IMG/VR virus record: IMGVR_UViG_3300048839_001225 | Location: 1 to 23,554 of that record | DNA: 23,554 nucleotides | Direction: 5' to 3' (one strand) | Source: a virus | Shown: positions 14,018-20,321 of the stretch, piece after piece | Numbering within the stretch: position 1 is the first letter of the stretch | How the letters are laid out: each line of letters begins with the position of its first letter | Program-made: the position numbers and the translations under genes | Notes under the pieces: generated by a model | Databases searched by the model: none | Seen by the model: only the letters and a program-made list of their open reading frames with translations | What the model was told of the DNA's origin: nothing

Positions 14018-14464
14018 CTATGCGGCGTTGCGGACCACGCCTCGCCAGTGCCCGGCCAGGTGGGTCCTCGCCACCTCGAGCGCGGGCCGCATGTACGGGC
14101 GGGCCTGGATCGTGAGATGCGTCTGGCTCCCCATCCACCAGGCGGGGGCGCGGGTGCGCCCGCCGAACTCCAGCAGGCCGGGAACGCCGGTCCGCCGCGG
14201 GAACGCGGCCGGGCCGACGATGACGCTGCGGGTGCGATCGTCGTAGGCGAAGAACAGCAGATCGCGGAGCTGCCCGGCGTGGGCGTGCGGGGGCTGCCCG
14301 GGCCTCGACCGGCCGCGGCGACGCCGCATCGACCGGCGGGCCGTGGTCCGGATCAGCCCGCCGGAGCGGGCGAGGGCCTGACGGCGGCCGCGATCGACGG
14401 CCCGCGTGACCTTCTCGCGGTCGAAGAACGAGGCTTTATACTGGTCCACGGTCATGGTGATCAT
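14018..14464 (-). CDS. HK97 gp10-like neck/tail completion protein
   Basis: A 148-residue basic protein starting MITMTVDQYKAS with a 4-nt overlap to the gene before it. A second ATG three codons in is possible. It has an N-terminal helix, an Arg-rich segment (TTARRSMRRRRGRSRPG) and the motif ARPYMRPALEVA near the end, which matches the RPFLRPAL signature of HK97 gp10-like proteins. These act at the head-tail junction or in tail completion. Position just before the tail tube supports this. Confidence is moderate because the N-terminal half is not diagnostic. Confidence 0.75.
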   Translation of the reverse strand: MITMTVDQYKASFFDREKVTRAVDRGRRQALARSGGLIRTTARRSMRRRRGRSRPGQPPHAHAGQLRDLLFFAYDDRTRSVIVGPAAFPRRTGVPGLLEFGGRTRAPAWWMGSQTHLTIQARPYMRPALEVARTHLAGHWRGVVRNAA

Positions 14465-14751
14465 CCCGGGAACCCCCGGTAGGTGTCGCCGACGAACTGG
14501 TAGCCCTGGTTGGCCGCGGAGGCCTGCAGCTCGATCTTGGCGAGGTCAACATTGACCAGTGGCCAGCTGGATCCGGCCTCGAGGACGACCTCATGATCGG
14601 TGTCTTCTGCGTAGCGGACCGTGACCGTGCCGGTGTTGTCGGTGTTGATCTTTAGCAGGCCCGAGCAGACCAGGCTCGTCGCGTTGATCGGCTCGAACGC
14701 CGAATCGTCGATGTCCGCCGAGCCTCGGAAAATCGCGGGATTCGCGGCCAT
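14461..14751 (-). CDS. Small virion-associated protein of unknown function (96 aa)
   Basis: It starts MAANPAIFRGSADIDD at 14751 with a strong ribosome site (GGAGG, 6 nt spacing). It is beta-rich (KINTDNTGTVTVRYAED; EVVLEAGSSWPLVNVDLAKI) with no signal or membrane segment. It is likely a small beta-sandwich protein of the connector or tail. It lies between the tail-terminator candidate and the gp10-like gene. I do not recognise the family. Confidence 0.72.
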   Translation of the reverse strand: MAANPAIFRGSADIDDSAFEPINATSLVCSGLLKINTDNTGTVTVRYAEDTDHEVVLEAGSSWPLVNVDLAKIELQASAANQGYQFVGDTYRGFPG

Positions 14752-14753
14752 GT

Positions 14754-15182
14754 TCAGCCTCCGTAACTCACATAGGTGACCGTCGCGATCGCTTCGGCCA
14801 CGCCGTACTCGCTCAGGGCGCCGGGCTCCAACACGGGCTCGCTCTCCAGGGCCATCGGGTCGGCCGCGACCGAGAGGTCCCCGTTGAGCAGGTTGCGTCC
14901 GATCGTCTCGGCGAGCTGGACGACCGCGTCGGCCTCGGCGACCGAGCCCGCCTCGGCGAGCCGCTTGCGCACGATGACCGAGACCAGGCGGTTCAGGACG
15001 GCGGCGTCCTTGGTGTCCGGCTCGTGCCGAAGCCCTGTTACGACGATTTCGACGAGGGTCTGCTCGATCTCCTCGATGCGGCGGGCGCCGAGCCAGGCTT
15101 CGACCGCGGTCACGCCCAGGCCCATCGCGTCGATTTTGGCCTTGACCGCGGCCCGGAGCTGGGCGATCGTGGGGGCGCTCAT
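14754..15182 (-). CDS. Tail terminator-like protein (142 aa)
   Basis: ATG at 15182 (MSAPTIAQLRAAVKAKI) is chosen for its ATGA overlap with the previous stop. The frame stays open upstream only as a shadow. The protein has an N-terminal helix (AQLRAAVKAKIDAMG) and a strand-helix arrangement (LVEIVVTGLRHE, RLVSVIVRKRLA, VVQLAETIGRNLLNG). This is the layout of small alpha/beta tail terminator/completion proteins such as gpU-type. It would cap the tail and bind the head connector. The family call comes from fold pattern and place in the operon, so it is tentative. Confidence 0.65.
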   Translation of the reverse strand: MSAPTIAQLRAAVKAKIDAMGLGVTAVEAWLGARRIEEIEQTLVEIVVTGLRHEPDTKDAAVLNRLVSVIVRKRLAEAGSVAEADAVVQLAETIGRNLLNGDLSVAADPMALESEPVLEPGALSEYGVAEAIATVTYVSYGG

Positions 15183-15484
15183 GGCCGGGCCCCCGGCCCG
15201 ATGACCCGGGCCCGGATCTCGCGCATGTCCTCGGCCTGCTCGCGCTGCCGCTCCTGGATCTGGCTGACCAGGGCGGCGGTCCGCTCCAGCGTGGCCGAGC
15301 TCTGCCGCATCATATCGGCCGTCAGGAGGTCGGACTGCCGCAGATCGACGATGTCCTCGCTGTTGACCTCGACGCTCTTGTTTAGCACGGCGATCGCGAT
15401 CACCAGGACGATGAGTTGCCCGGCGATCGGGATGATGGTCTGGATCACCCAGGCGGGGAGTCGGATGAGCGGGTCGGGCATCAT
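15179..15484 (-). CDS. Membrane-anchored coiled-coil protein (101 aa), holin/spanin-like candidate
   Basis: Start ATG at 15484 overlaps the previous gene by 4 nt. Residues about 12-34 form a clear transmembrane segment (VIQTIIPIAGQLIVLVIAIAV). A long coiled-coil follows, rich in Gln, Glu and Arg (about 45-95; ATLERTAALVSQIQERQREQ). This resembles small phage membrane proteins, including spanin-like or holin-associated ones, but no lysis enzyme is nearby. Its position among connector genes is unusual for a lysis gene. A role in DNA entry or membrane contact is also possible. Not assigned to a family. Confidence 0.72.
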   Translation of the reverse strand: MMPDPLIRLPAWVIQTIIPIAGQLIVLVIAIAVLNKSVEVNSEDIVDLRQSDLLTADMMRQSSATLERTAALVSQIQERQREQAEDMREIRARVIGPGARP

Positions 15485-15870
15485 TTGATCTCCTTGACAT
15501 GCTGGAGATGGATCCGCATCAGCACGCGCGCGCCGTCGCTGTAGCGGTAGCAGTCCTCGCCGCCGTCGCGGCTGACGGTGAACAGGTGGGCCGAGCCGGC
15601 GATCGTCGCCGTGACGGCATCGCCGACCTGGGGCGTGACGGGCGAGCCGTCGAGGACGAGGTCGGCGGCCTGGATGACCAGATCCACCGCGGAGAGGTCG
15701 AGCCCCGCGGCGGTGCCGAGCCGGGCGGCCTCGCTCTGGCTCGACGGGCTGGTCAATGTGCCGACCAGGCTGGCCTCGTCATCGCCACGCGCGTAAACGA
15801 CCGTCTGGCCGGCGTGGTCGGCCAGGACGGTCGCGAGTCGCGTGATGGCGGAGACCCGCCGGTCGGCCAC
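15481..15870 (-). CDS. Head-tail connector-like protein (129 aa)
   Basis: It starts MADRRVSAITRLATVLADHA at 15870 and ends with a 4-nt overlap to the next gene. The C-terminal part (SPVTPQVGDAVTATIAGS; HLFTVSRDGGEDCYRYSDG; VLMRIHLQHV) fits a common phage connector pattern: a small beta-barrel protein following the cement protein, ending in an RIH motif. Its place between capsid cement and the tail-terminator candidate fits an FII-like head closure or adaptor protein. The function is inferred from context and pattern. Confidence 0.7.
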   Translation of the reverse strand: MADRRVSAITRLATVLADHAGQTVVYARGDDEASLVGTLTSPSSQSEAARLGTAAGLDLSAVDLVIQAADLVLDGSPVTPQVGDAVTATIAGSAHLFTVSRDGGEDCYRYSDGARVLMRIHLQHVKEIK

Positions 15871-15886
15871 GGTTCACCCCCCGTGA

Positions 15887-16240
15887 TCAGAACTGCTGCC
15901 ACCAGATTTGCATGTGGGTGTCGGTCGTGGCCCGGTCTTCGAGGAGGGTTCCGATCCGCTTGTTGGTGCCCGAGTCGGCGGTGTCCTGCCCGTTCGTGTC
16001 CGCGGCGTCCCAATAGATCGGGTCCCCCCGGCTGTAATCGGTTCCCGCGCCGGTGGGCTTGGGGATCTCGATGACGCCTTCTATGCAGAGGGCACCCTTC
16101 TCGGCCGCGGCCAGGTCAGAGACGACCACGCCGATAAGGCTGCCCGCGACCACGACCACCCCGGCCGCCGTCGCGCTGCCGGGGGTGTAGTCGACGGTCG
16201 CCTTGTTGACCTTGATCTCTGCGACGAAAGTGCTCATCAT
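15887..16240 (-). CDS. DUF2190-type capsid cement/decoration protein
   Basis: A 117-residue protein (MMSTFVAEIKVNKATVDY). I start at the ATG at 16240. The next ATG (16237) has better spacing to the AAAGGA site, so either may be used. Open frame upstream crosses a terminator hairpin and is an Arg/Pro-rich shadow. The pattern GSLIGVVVSDLAAAEKGALC, then SRGDPIYWDAADTNGQ and NKRIGTLLEDRATTDTHMQI, is the hallmark of DUF2190 proteins that stabilise HK97-type heads. It directly follows the capsid gene, as usual. A terminator hairpin in between would let the two be made at different levels. Confidence 0.85.
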   Translation of the reverse strand: MMSTFVAEIKVNKATVDYTPGSATAAGVVVVAGSLIGVVVSDLAAAEKGALCIEGVIEIPKPTGAGTDYSRGDPIYWDAADTNGQDTADSGTNKRIGTLLEDRATTDTHMQIWWQQF

Positions 16241-16267
16241 GATCCTTTCGGTGGGTGGGTGAATCGG

Positions 16268-16301
16268 AAAAGCCCGGGCCCGCCGTTGGGGCGGGCCGGG
16301 C
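16268..16301 (-). terminator. Intrinsic terminator/attenuator between capsid and cement genes
   Basis: On the minus strand a 12-bp GC-rich stem with one bulged G (arms 16301-16290 and 16284-16272, loop of 5 nt) is followed by TTTT (16271-16268). It lies 19 nt after the capsid stop. This is a good rho-independent terminator, probably partial so that downstream genes are still read. Confidence 0.72.
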
Positions 16302-16319
16302 CGGCGGGAAAAAGGGTCA

Positions 16320-17831
16320 TTACGAGCCGGCGGACTTCTGGGCGCCCTTCGGGTCGACAAACGCGGCGCCAACGGCGAGGTAACCCTGGTAGAAGAGGCC
16401 GAGGCTGTTGTACGGGGCCGGGACGCGGCGGACGGTCGGGGTCCGGACCCCGCCGACGAACGCGAGCTCGAGCGCGGCGACCATGCTCGGGTCGGCCAGG
16501 AGATACCAGGCCGCCGCCGAGTAGCCGCTGTAGCTCGCGTCGGAGAGGTGCGGCGCGACGACCAGCTGGTACTTGTTGCGCCACGGGTTTCCGTCGGCCT
16601 TCTCGGCCGCGGTCGATCCCGTGAGGTTGACGCCGGCGGAGTTGAGCAGGGCCTCGGCGTCGGTCTCCAGCTCGGGGGGGACCAGGAGGATCTTGGGGTT
16701 GACCTGGATCGGACGATCGTCCTTGGCCTTGGCGCCCGGGCCGGCCTTGAGCTTCCGGAAAGCCTTACGGGCGTTGGCGAGACCGGTCAGGCCGAACGCG
16801 GAGCCGGCCCCGGTGAGGAGGTTCGCGTTGTCGCTGTGAAAGAACGACCCGGTGTTCGCGAGGATCAGCGTAAAAAGCTTATGGTCGATGAGCGAGGCGC
16901 CGGAGTGCCCGAGGAGTGTGCCGATGTCGTTCAGGATGCCCAGGTCGTCGTTGACAAAGTCCTTGTAGTCGATCCCGAGGACCTGGCCGTGCAGCGTGGC
17001 TTGGTTGGTGTAGCGGTCGTCGTCGAGGGTGCCGCTCTTGAGCGTGCCGTCCTTGCCGACCTCTTCCCACTGCCCGGTGCCGGTCAGGCGGTAGGCTTCT
17101 ACCTGCTTGAAGTCCGGGACATTCCGGGTCCGGGCGATCTGGAACCCGACGATTTCGTGGGCCTCGTAGATCCGCAGCGCGATCTTCCCGACGACATTCG
17201 AGGCGACCGAGGAGAGCGAGCGGGTGGAGGTCGCGGCCTCGATCACAGAGCGGCCATCGCCGAAGACGCTGGGGACATCCGCCCCGTCGTTCCGGGCGGA
17301 CATAAGGGCGAGGTCCCGGAGGCCGATGCCGCGGAACCGGTCCGCCTGGTTCATGGTCTGCTCGCCGTAGGCTTTGAGCGTCGCCTCGTCGTCGTAGCCC
17401 AGGCTGATCATGCAGGCGGCCTCGAGGACCGTGGTGTTGACCGGCTGGCCGGCGGTGCCACGGCGGGCGGCCAGATCCACGGTGGGCCGGCTCGCCCGCA
17501 GGAGCTGCAGCTCGGTCCGCTCGGGGGTCCACCCTTTCTCGATGGCCTCGGCGGCGATGTCGGCGTTGGCCTCGCCGCAGAGCTCCCGGACGGCCGAAAT
17601 GCGTTTCTGCTCGGCGGCGTACTGGGCCCGGACCTCGCCGATGATCTTCCCGGCCTCCTCGGCGAGGTCGTCGCGGTCCGGGTCCTCGTGACCCTCGCGG
17701 CCCGATCGGGCCGCGACGATCCGTAGCTCGCCCTTCTCGATCTTCCAGGCCTGCTCCAGGGAGGCCTTCATCTCGTCGGTCAGCTTCGACGCCTCCAGGC
17801 CGAGCTTTTTCAGCCAGTCTTCGAACTTCAT
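16320..17831 (-). CDS. Probable internal-start product: scaffold plus major capsid protein
   Basis: Inside the fused gene, codon 190 is an ATG (MKFEDWLKKLGLEASK) preceded by a near-perfect ribosome site GGAAGGA with 6 nt spacing (17844-17838). The product, 503 residues, would begin exactly at the protease/scaffold boundary. This mirrors lambda C/Nu3, where an in-frame internal start makes a second product. It would let the capsid be made in excess of the protease. Inferred from sequence; needs protein data. Confidence 0.6.
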   Translation of the reverse strand: MKFEDWLKKLGLEASKLTDEMKASLEQAWKIEKGELRIVAARSGREGHEDPDRDDLAEEAGKIIGEVRAQYAAEQKRISAVRELCGEANADIAAEAIEKGWTPERTELQLLRASRPTVDLAARRGTAGQPVNTTVLEAACMISLGYDDEATLKAYGEQTMNQADRFRGIGLRDLALMSARNDGADVPSVFGDGRSVIEAATSTRSLSSVASNVVGKIALRIYEAHEIVGFQIARTRNVPDFKQVEAYRLTGTGQWEEVGKDGTLKSGTLDDDRYTNQATLHGQVLGIDYKDFVNDDLGILNDIGTLLGHSGASLIDHKLFTLILANTGSFFHSDNANLLTGAGSAFGLTGLANARKAFRKLKAGPGAKAKDDRPIQVNPKILLVPPELETDAEALLNSAGVNLTGSTAAEKADGNPWRNKYQLVVAPHLSDASYSGYSAAAWYLLADPSMVAALELAFVGGVRTPTVRRVPAPYNSLGLFYQGYLAVGAAFVDPKGAQKSAGS

Positions 17832-18398
17832 GGGGTTTCCTTCCGTGCTCGCGGCGATGCGCGTGGTGGTGCCCCGGTCCGCACCGAGGGCGACGAAACT
17901 GACCTCGTAGACGACCGTTTTACGGGCGACCACGATGGGCCCGTCGAAGGTCCGGCCGTTGACTGTGACCCGCTTGCCCGCCTTGACCAGCTCGGCCTCG
18001 ACGACCCTTGCCCCGATCGAGGCCTGCCAGGGAAAGCCCCGCTTGGCGCTCGCGAGGACATCCTCTCGCGGGGTCCCGGCCCCGCTGAGGACGCCGTCGA
18101 CATGGATGCCGGCGGCGTCGACCCGTATCGAGCCGTGCCCGACCGGCTCGGCGTGGTTGTGCCCGCGTAGCAGAGGGATCTCGGGGGTCTCGCTGGTGAC
18201 CCCGGCCAGGTCGACGACGACCGGGTGGGGGATCTGGGCGAACCGCATCGGGGCACCGGTGTAGGCGAGCATCGAGAGCCGCGGGGCGTCGCCGTCCGCG
18301 GCCTCCAGCGTGACCGCCAGCCCGGAATCCAGCGTGAACCCGGCCCGGAGCGTGCCCGGGTCGTAGGCGGCCTGGATGATCAGCTCTTGGCGGCTCAC
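16320..18398 (-). CDS. Fused prohead protease-scaffold-major capsid protein
   Basis: A 692-residue protein with ATG at 18398 in a 4-nt overlap with the portal gene. The N-terminal region (about 1-185) is an HK97-type prohead serine protease: His in LRGHNHAEPVGH (H80/H82), Ser in PWQASIGA (S127) and Glu in VYEVSFVALGAD (E165) are in family order and spacing. Residues about 190-290 are charged and helical, like a delta/scaffold domain. About 290-692 is an HK97-fold-type capsid domain (NTTVLEAACMISLGY; RDLALMSARNDG; SAAAWYLLADPSMVAALELA). A strong internal start at residue 190 could yield scaffold-capsid without protease. Self-cleavage is likely after assembly. The fusion is known in several phages but is less common than separate genes. 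Confidence 0.9.
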   Translation of the reverse strand: MSRQELIIQAAYDPGTLRAGFTLDSGLAVTLEAADGDAPRLSMLAYTGAPMRFAQIPHPVVVDLAGVTSETPEIPLLRGHNHAEPVGHGSIRVDAAGIHVDGVLSGAGTPREDVLASAKRGFPWQASIGARVVEAELVKAGKRVTVNGRTFDGPIVVARKTVVYEVSFVALGADRGTTTRIAASTEGNPMKFEDWLKKLGLEASKLTDEMKASLEQAWKIEKGELRIVAARSGREGHEDPDRDDLAEEAGKIIGEVRAQYAAEQKRISAVRELCGEANADIAAEAIEKGWTPERTELQLLRASRPTVDLAARRGTAGQPVNTTVLEAACMISLGYDDEATLKAYGEQTMNQADRFRGIGLRDLALMSARNDGADVPSVFGDGRSVIEAATSTRSLSSVASNVVGKIALRIYEAHEIVGFQIARTRNVPDFKQVEAYRLTGTGQWEEVGKDGTLKSGTLDDDRYTNQATLHGQVLGIDYKDFVNDDLGILNDIGTLLGHSGASLIDHKLFTLILANTGSFFHSDNANLLTGAGSAFGLTGLANARKAFRKLKAGPGAKAKDDRPIQVNPKILLVPPELETDAEALLNSAGVNLTGSTAAEKADGNPWRNKYQLVVAPHLSDASYSGYSAAAWYLLADPSMVAALELAFVGGVRTPTVRRVPAPYNSLGLFYQGYLAVGAAFVDPKGAQKSAGS

Positions 18399-19879
18399 GC
18401 GTCGTCCTCCTCTCCCTCGGCGCCGACCGCGGCCTTGTCGCGGGACCCCGGGGCCCCGCCGACCGCCAGGGAATCGATGTTCACGCCGAGCTGGTCGGCG
18501 TAGTCTCGCTCGCGGGCGACCTGTTCCAGCTCACGCTCCCAGTCCGCGCCGTAGGCCTCGGAGAAATAGCGGTCCAGGCTGAGCAGCTTGCTGCGGCGCA
18601 GGATCTCCGCCGCCTTGGCGTCCTTTTCGGGGTCTCCGCTGGTCAGCGCGTCCCACCGCCAGGCGTGCCGGACCTGATCCATCCTGATCCCGCGGGGGAT
18701 CTGGCCCGGGATCAGCGCCGCTTCGCGGATCCAGGCGGCAAAGACCGGGTGCAGGACCGAGGCCTCGATCTCCCGCCGCTCGACTCGGATCGAGGCGTAA
18801 TAGACGCCGTGGTCCAGCTTGCCCGAGGCGAAGTTCTGGCCGTCGTTGCTCGCCAGGGCGATCGACAATGGCATGTCCAGGCAGCGGGAGAACTCGTTCA
18901 CGATCTCCCGGCGGAACTCTTTCAGCCCGGTGACATTCTGCTCGGGGCCGAGGCGCTTGGCCTTCCACCCGTCTGGCATGGTCAGCAGGTGGCCGGGCTC
19001 CAGCTCGATCGCGTCCAGCGGGTCCAACGGTGCCGCGCCCTCGGGGGCGTCGGATTCCATGACTCCGGCGATATTGGCGTTCAGCTCGGCGTTGAGAAGG
19101 GTGGCAAGGATGTAGCGGCGAAGGATCGCCCCGAGGGCCAGGGCCGGGGTCAGCTCGCTGACGCCGCGGGCCTCGCCCGGACGCACCGCGTGTCGGTAAT
19201 GGAGCATCTGCTCGGCGGGAATGACCTCGTAGTCGAGGGTATTGCCCAGGGCCCGGTCGTCACCCGGGTGGGCCTTGAGCAGGTCGTAGCTCACGATATT
19301 GCCCGCCCGGTCGAACCGGACGCCGTCGATCCGGAGCGGGTCGGCCGCCGGCAGGTCGGGCGTCGCGATCTGGTCGGCCTCGATCAGCCGCAGGTCGAGG
19401 CTGACGCCCTCGTAGAGCGGGTTCGTGGCGAGCAGGGCGAAGGCCTCGCCGTCGACGCACTTGGATCGCCGCATTATCCGGAGCTTCTCGCCGAGCCGGG
19501 CCCGGCGGGCCCAGGCAGCGAATGAATCCTCGATCTGCCGGTCCGCGTCGCGGTCGCCGGTGTCGATCCGGAGCATCGGTCCGGCGCCCACGGTGTGTTG
19601 CACGAGCGTCCGCAGCATGCCCGCGAGCAGGCTGTTGTTGGCCGCCTCGTACCGGGCCCGGTTCCGCAGGGCCTCCCGGACCTCGGGGGAGTTCGCGCTC
19701 CAGGCGGCCAGGTTGTCCGAATTCGACCAGTGCCTCGCGTTGGCGCCGTCGCTCTTGGCCGAGTCGTAGCCGGCGAAGAGCCTCCAGGCCTTGTCCACCG
19801 AGACGCGCGAGGCCGGCCCCTCGACCCGCTCGGGGGAGCGGCGGACCAGGCCGAGCTTGGCCAGGAGGCGGTCGATCAT
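18395..19879 (-). CDS. Lambda-type portal protein
   Basis: A 494-residue protein starting MIDRLLAKLGLVRRSPERVE with a 4-nt overlap to the gpW-like gene. It has the layout of lambda gpB/HK97-type portals: an N-terminal segment with FAGYDSAKSDGANARHWSNSD, then REALRNRARYEAANNSLLAGMLRTL, VSLDLRLIEADQI and QMLHYRHAVRPGEARGVSEL, a long stem helix region (AILRRYILATLLNAELNANI) and a C-terminal part with AWRWDALTSGDPEKDAKA. Lambda gpB is of comparable size (about 530). It forms the 12-fold ring at the packaging vertex. Terminase and gpW lie upstream, protease-capsid downstream. Confidence 0.93.
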   Translation of the reverse strand: MIDRLLAKLGLVRRSPERVEGPASRVSVDKAWRLFAGYDSAKSDGANARHWSNSDNLAAWSANSPEVREALRNRARYEAANNSLLAGMLRTLVQHTVGAGPMLRIDTGDRDADRQIEDSFAAWARRARLGEKLRIMRRSKCVDGEAFALLATNPLYEGVSLDLRLIEADQIATPDLPAADPLRIDGVRFDRAGNIVSYDLLKAHPGDDRALGNTLDYEVIPAEQMLHYRHAVRPGEARGVSELTPALALGAILRRYILATLLNAELNANIAGVMESDAPEGAAPLDPLDAIELEPGHLLTMPDGWKAKRLGPEQNVTGLKEFRREIVNEFSRCLDMPLSIALASNDGQNFASGKLDHGVYYASIRVERREIEASVLHPVFAAWIREAALIPGQIPRGIRMDQVRHAWRWDALTSGDPEKDAKAAEILRRSKLLSLDRYFSEAYGADWERELEQVARERDYADQLGVNIDSLAVGGAPGSRDKAAVGAEGEEDDA

Positions 19880-20076
19880 CGGACCGCACTCCCGGGGTTG
19901 AGCCTGGCGAGCCGGATCGGGAGGCTTGAGCCGCCCGCATTGGCCTGCTTGGCCAGGTACTTATCGACCTGGATCAGCGCGGCCGGATCGTGCTCCTGGA
20001 CGCGCAGGCCGTCGGTCTCGATGACCTTGGGGCCCTTGGCCGACTCTTCCAGGTTCTCGCGGACCGTCTCGGGCAT
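19876..20076 (-). CDS. gpW-like head completion protein (66 aa)
   Basis: A 66-residue protein starting MPETVRENLEESAKG at 20076. The pattern KVIETDGLRVQEHDPAALIQ, then VDKYLAKQANAG and LARLNPGSAV, resembles the lambda gpW family, which has a short hairpin strand DG..V followed by a helix. Length is almost that of lambda gpW (68). It lies between terminase/zinc ribbon and portal, the conserved place for W. It would stabilise packaged heads and provide the tail-joining interface. Confidence 0.75.
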   Translation of the reverse strand: MPETVRENLEESAKGPKVIETDGLRVQEHDPAALIQVDKYLAKQANAGGSSLPIRLARLNPGSAVR

Positions 20077-20096
20077 GCCCGATCATGCCGCGCCGG

Positions 20097-20321
20097 TCAG
20101 CCGTCCTGGTCCTCGTCTTCGCGGTCGCGATCAGATTGGCGCATATGTGCGCCTTTCTGCGTGGCCGCGACGCCGGCGACCGTCTCCACGGTGAAATAGG
20201 CCGCTCCGCACCAGCCGCAGACGCGGCGACGGCGGACCTTGCCCAGGACCTTGGTCGTGCGGACGACGTCGCTCATCGGGCAGTGGCAGCGGGGGCATTT
20301 CAGGCCGCGGTCGGCGGTCAT
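20097..20321 (-). CDS. Stand-alone NrdR-like zinc ribbon protein (74 aa)
   Basis: Start ATG at 20321 overlaps the terminase stop by 4 nt. It has a C-x2-C...C-x2-C zinc ribbon: C9 and C12 in KCPRCHC, C35 and C38 in RRRRVCGWCGAAYFTVET. The RRRR.C..C....FT.E arrangement is very like the N-terminal zinc ribbon of NrdR repressors, but the ATP-cone is missing and the protein ends in a charged tail (RQSDRDREDEDQDG). Another option is a Mu Com-like translational regulator. It may control late transcription or translation. The ribbon is clear; the role is inference. Confidence 0.8.
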   Translation of the reverse strand: MTADRGLKCPRCHCPMSDVVRTTKVLGKVRRRRVCGWCGAAYFTVETVAGVAATQKGAHMRQSDRDREDEDQDG

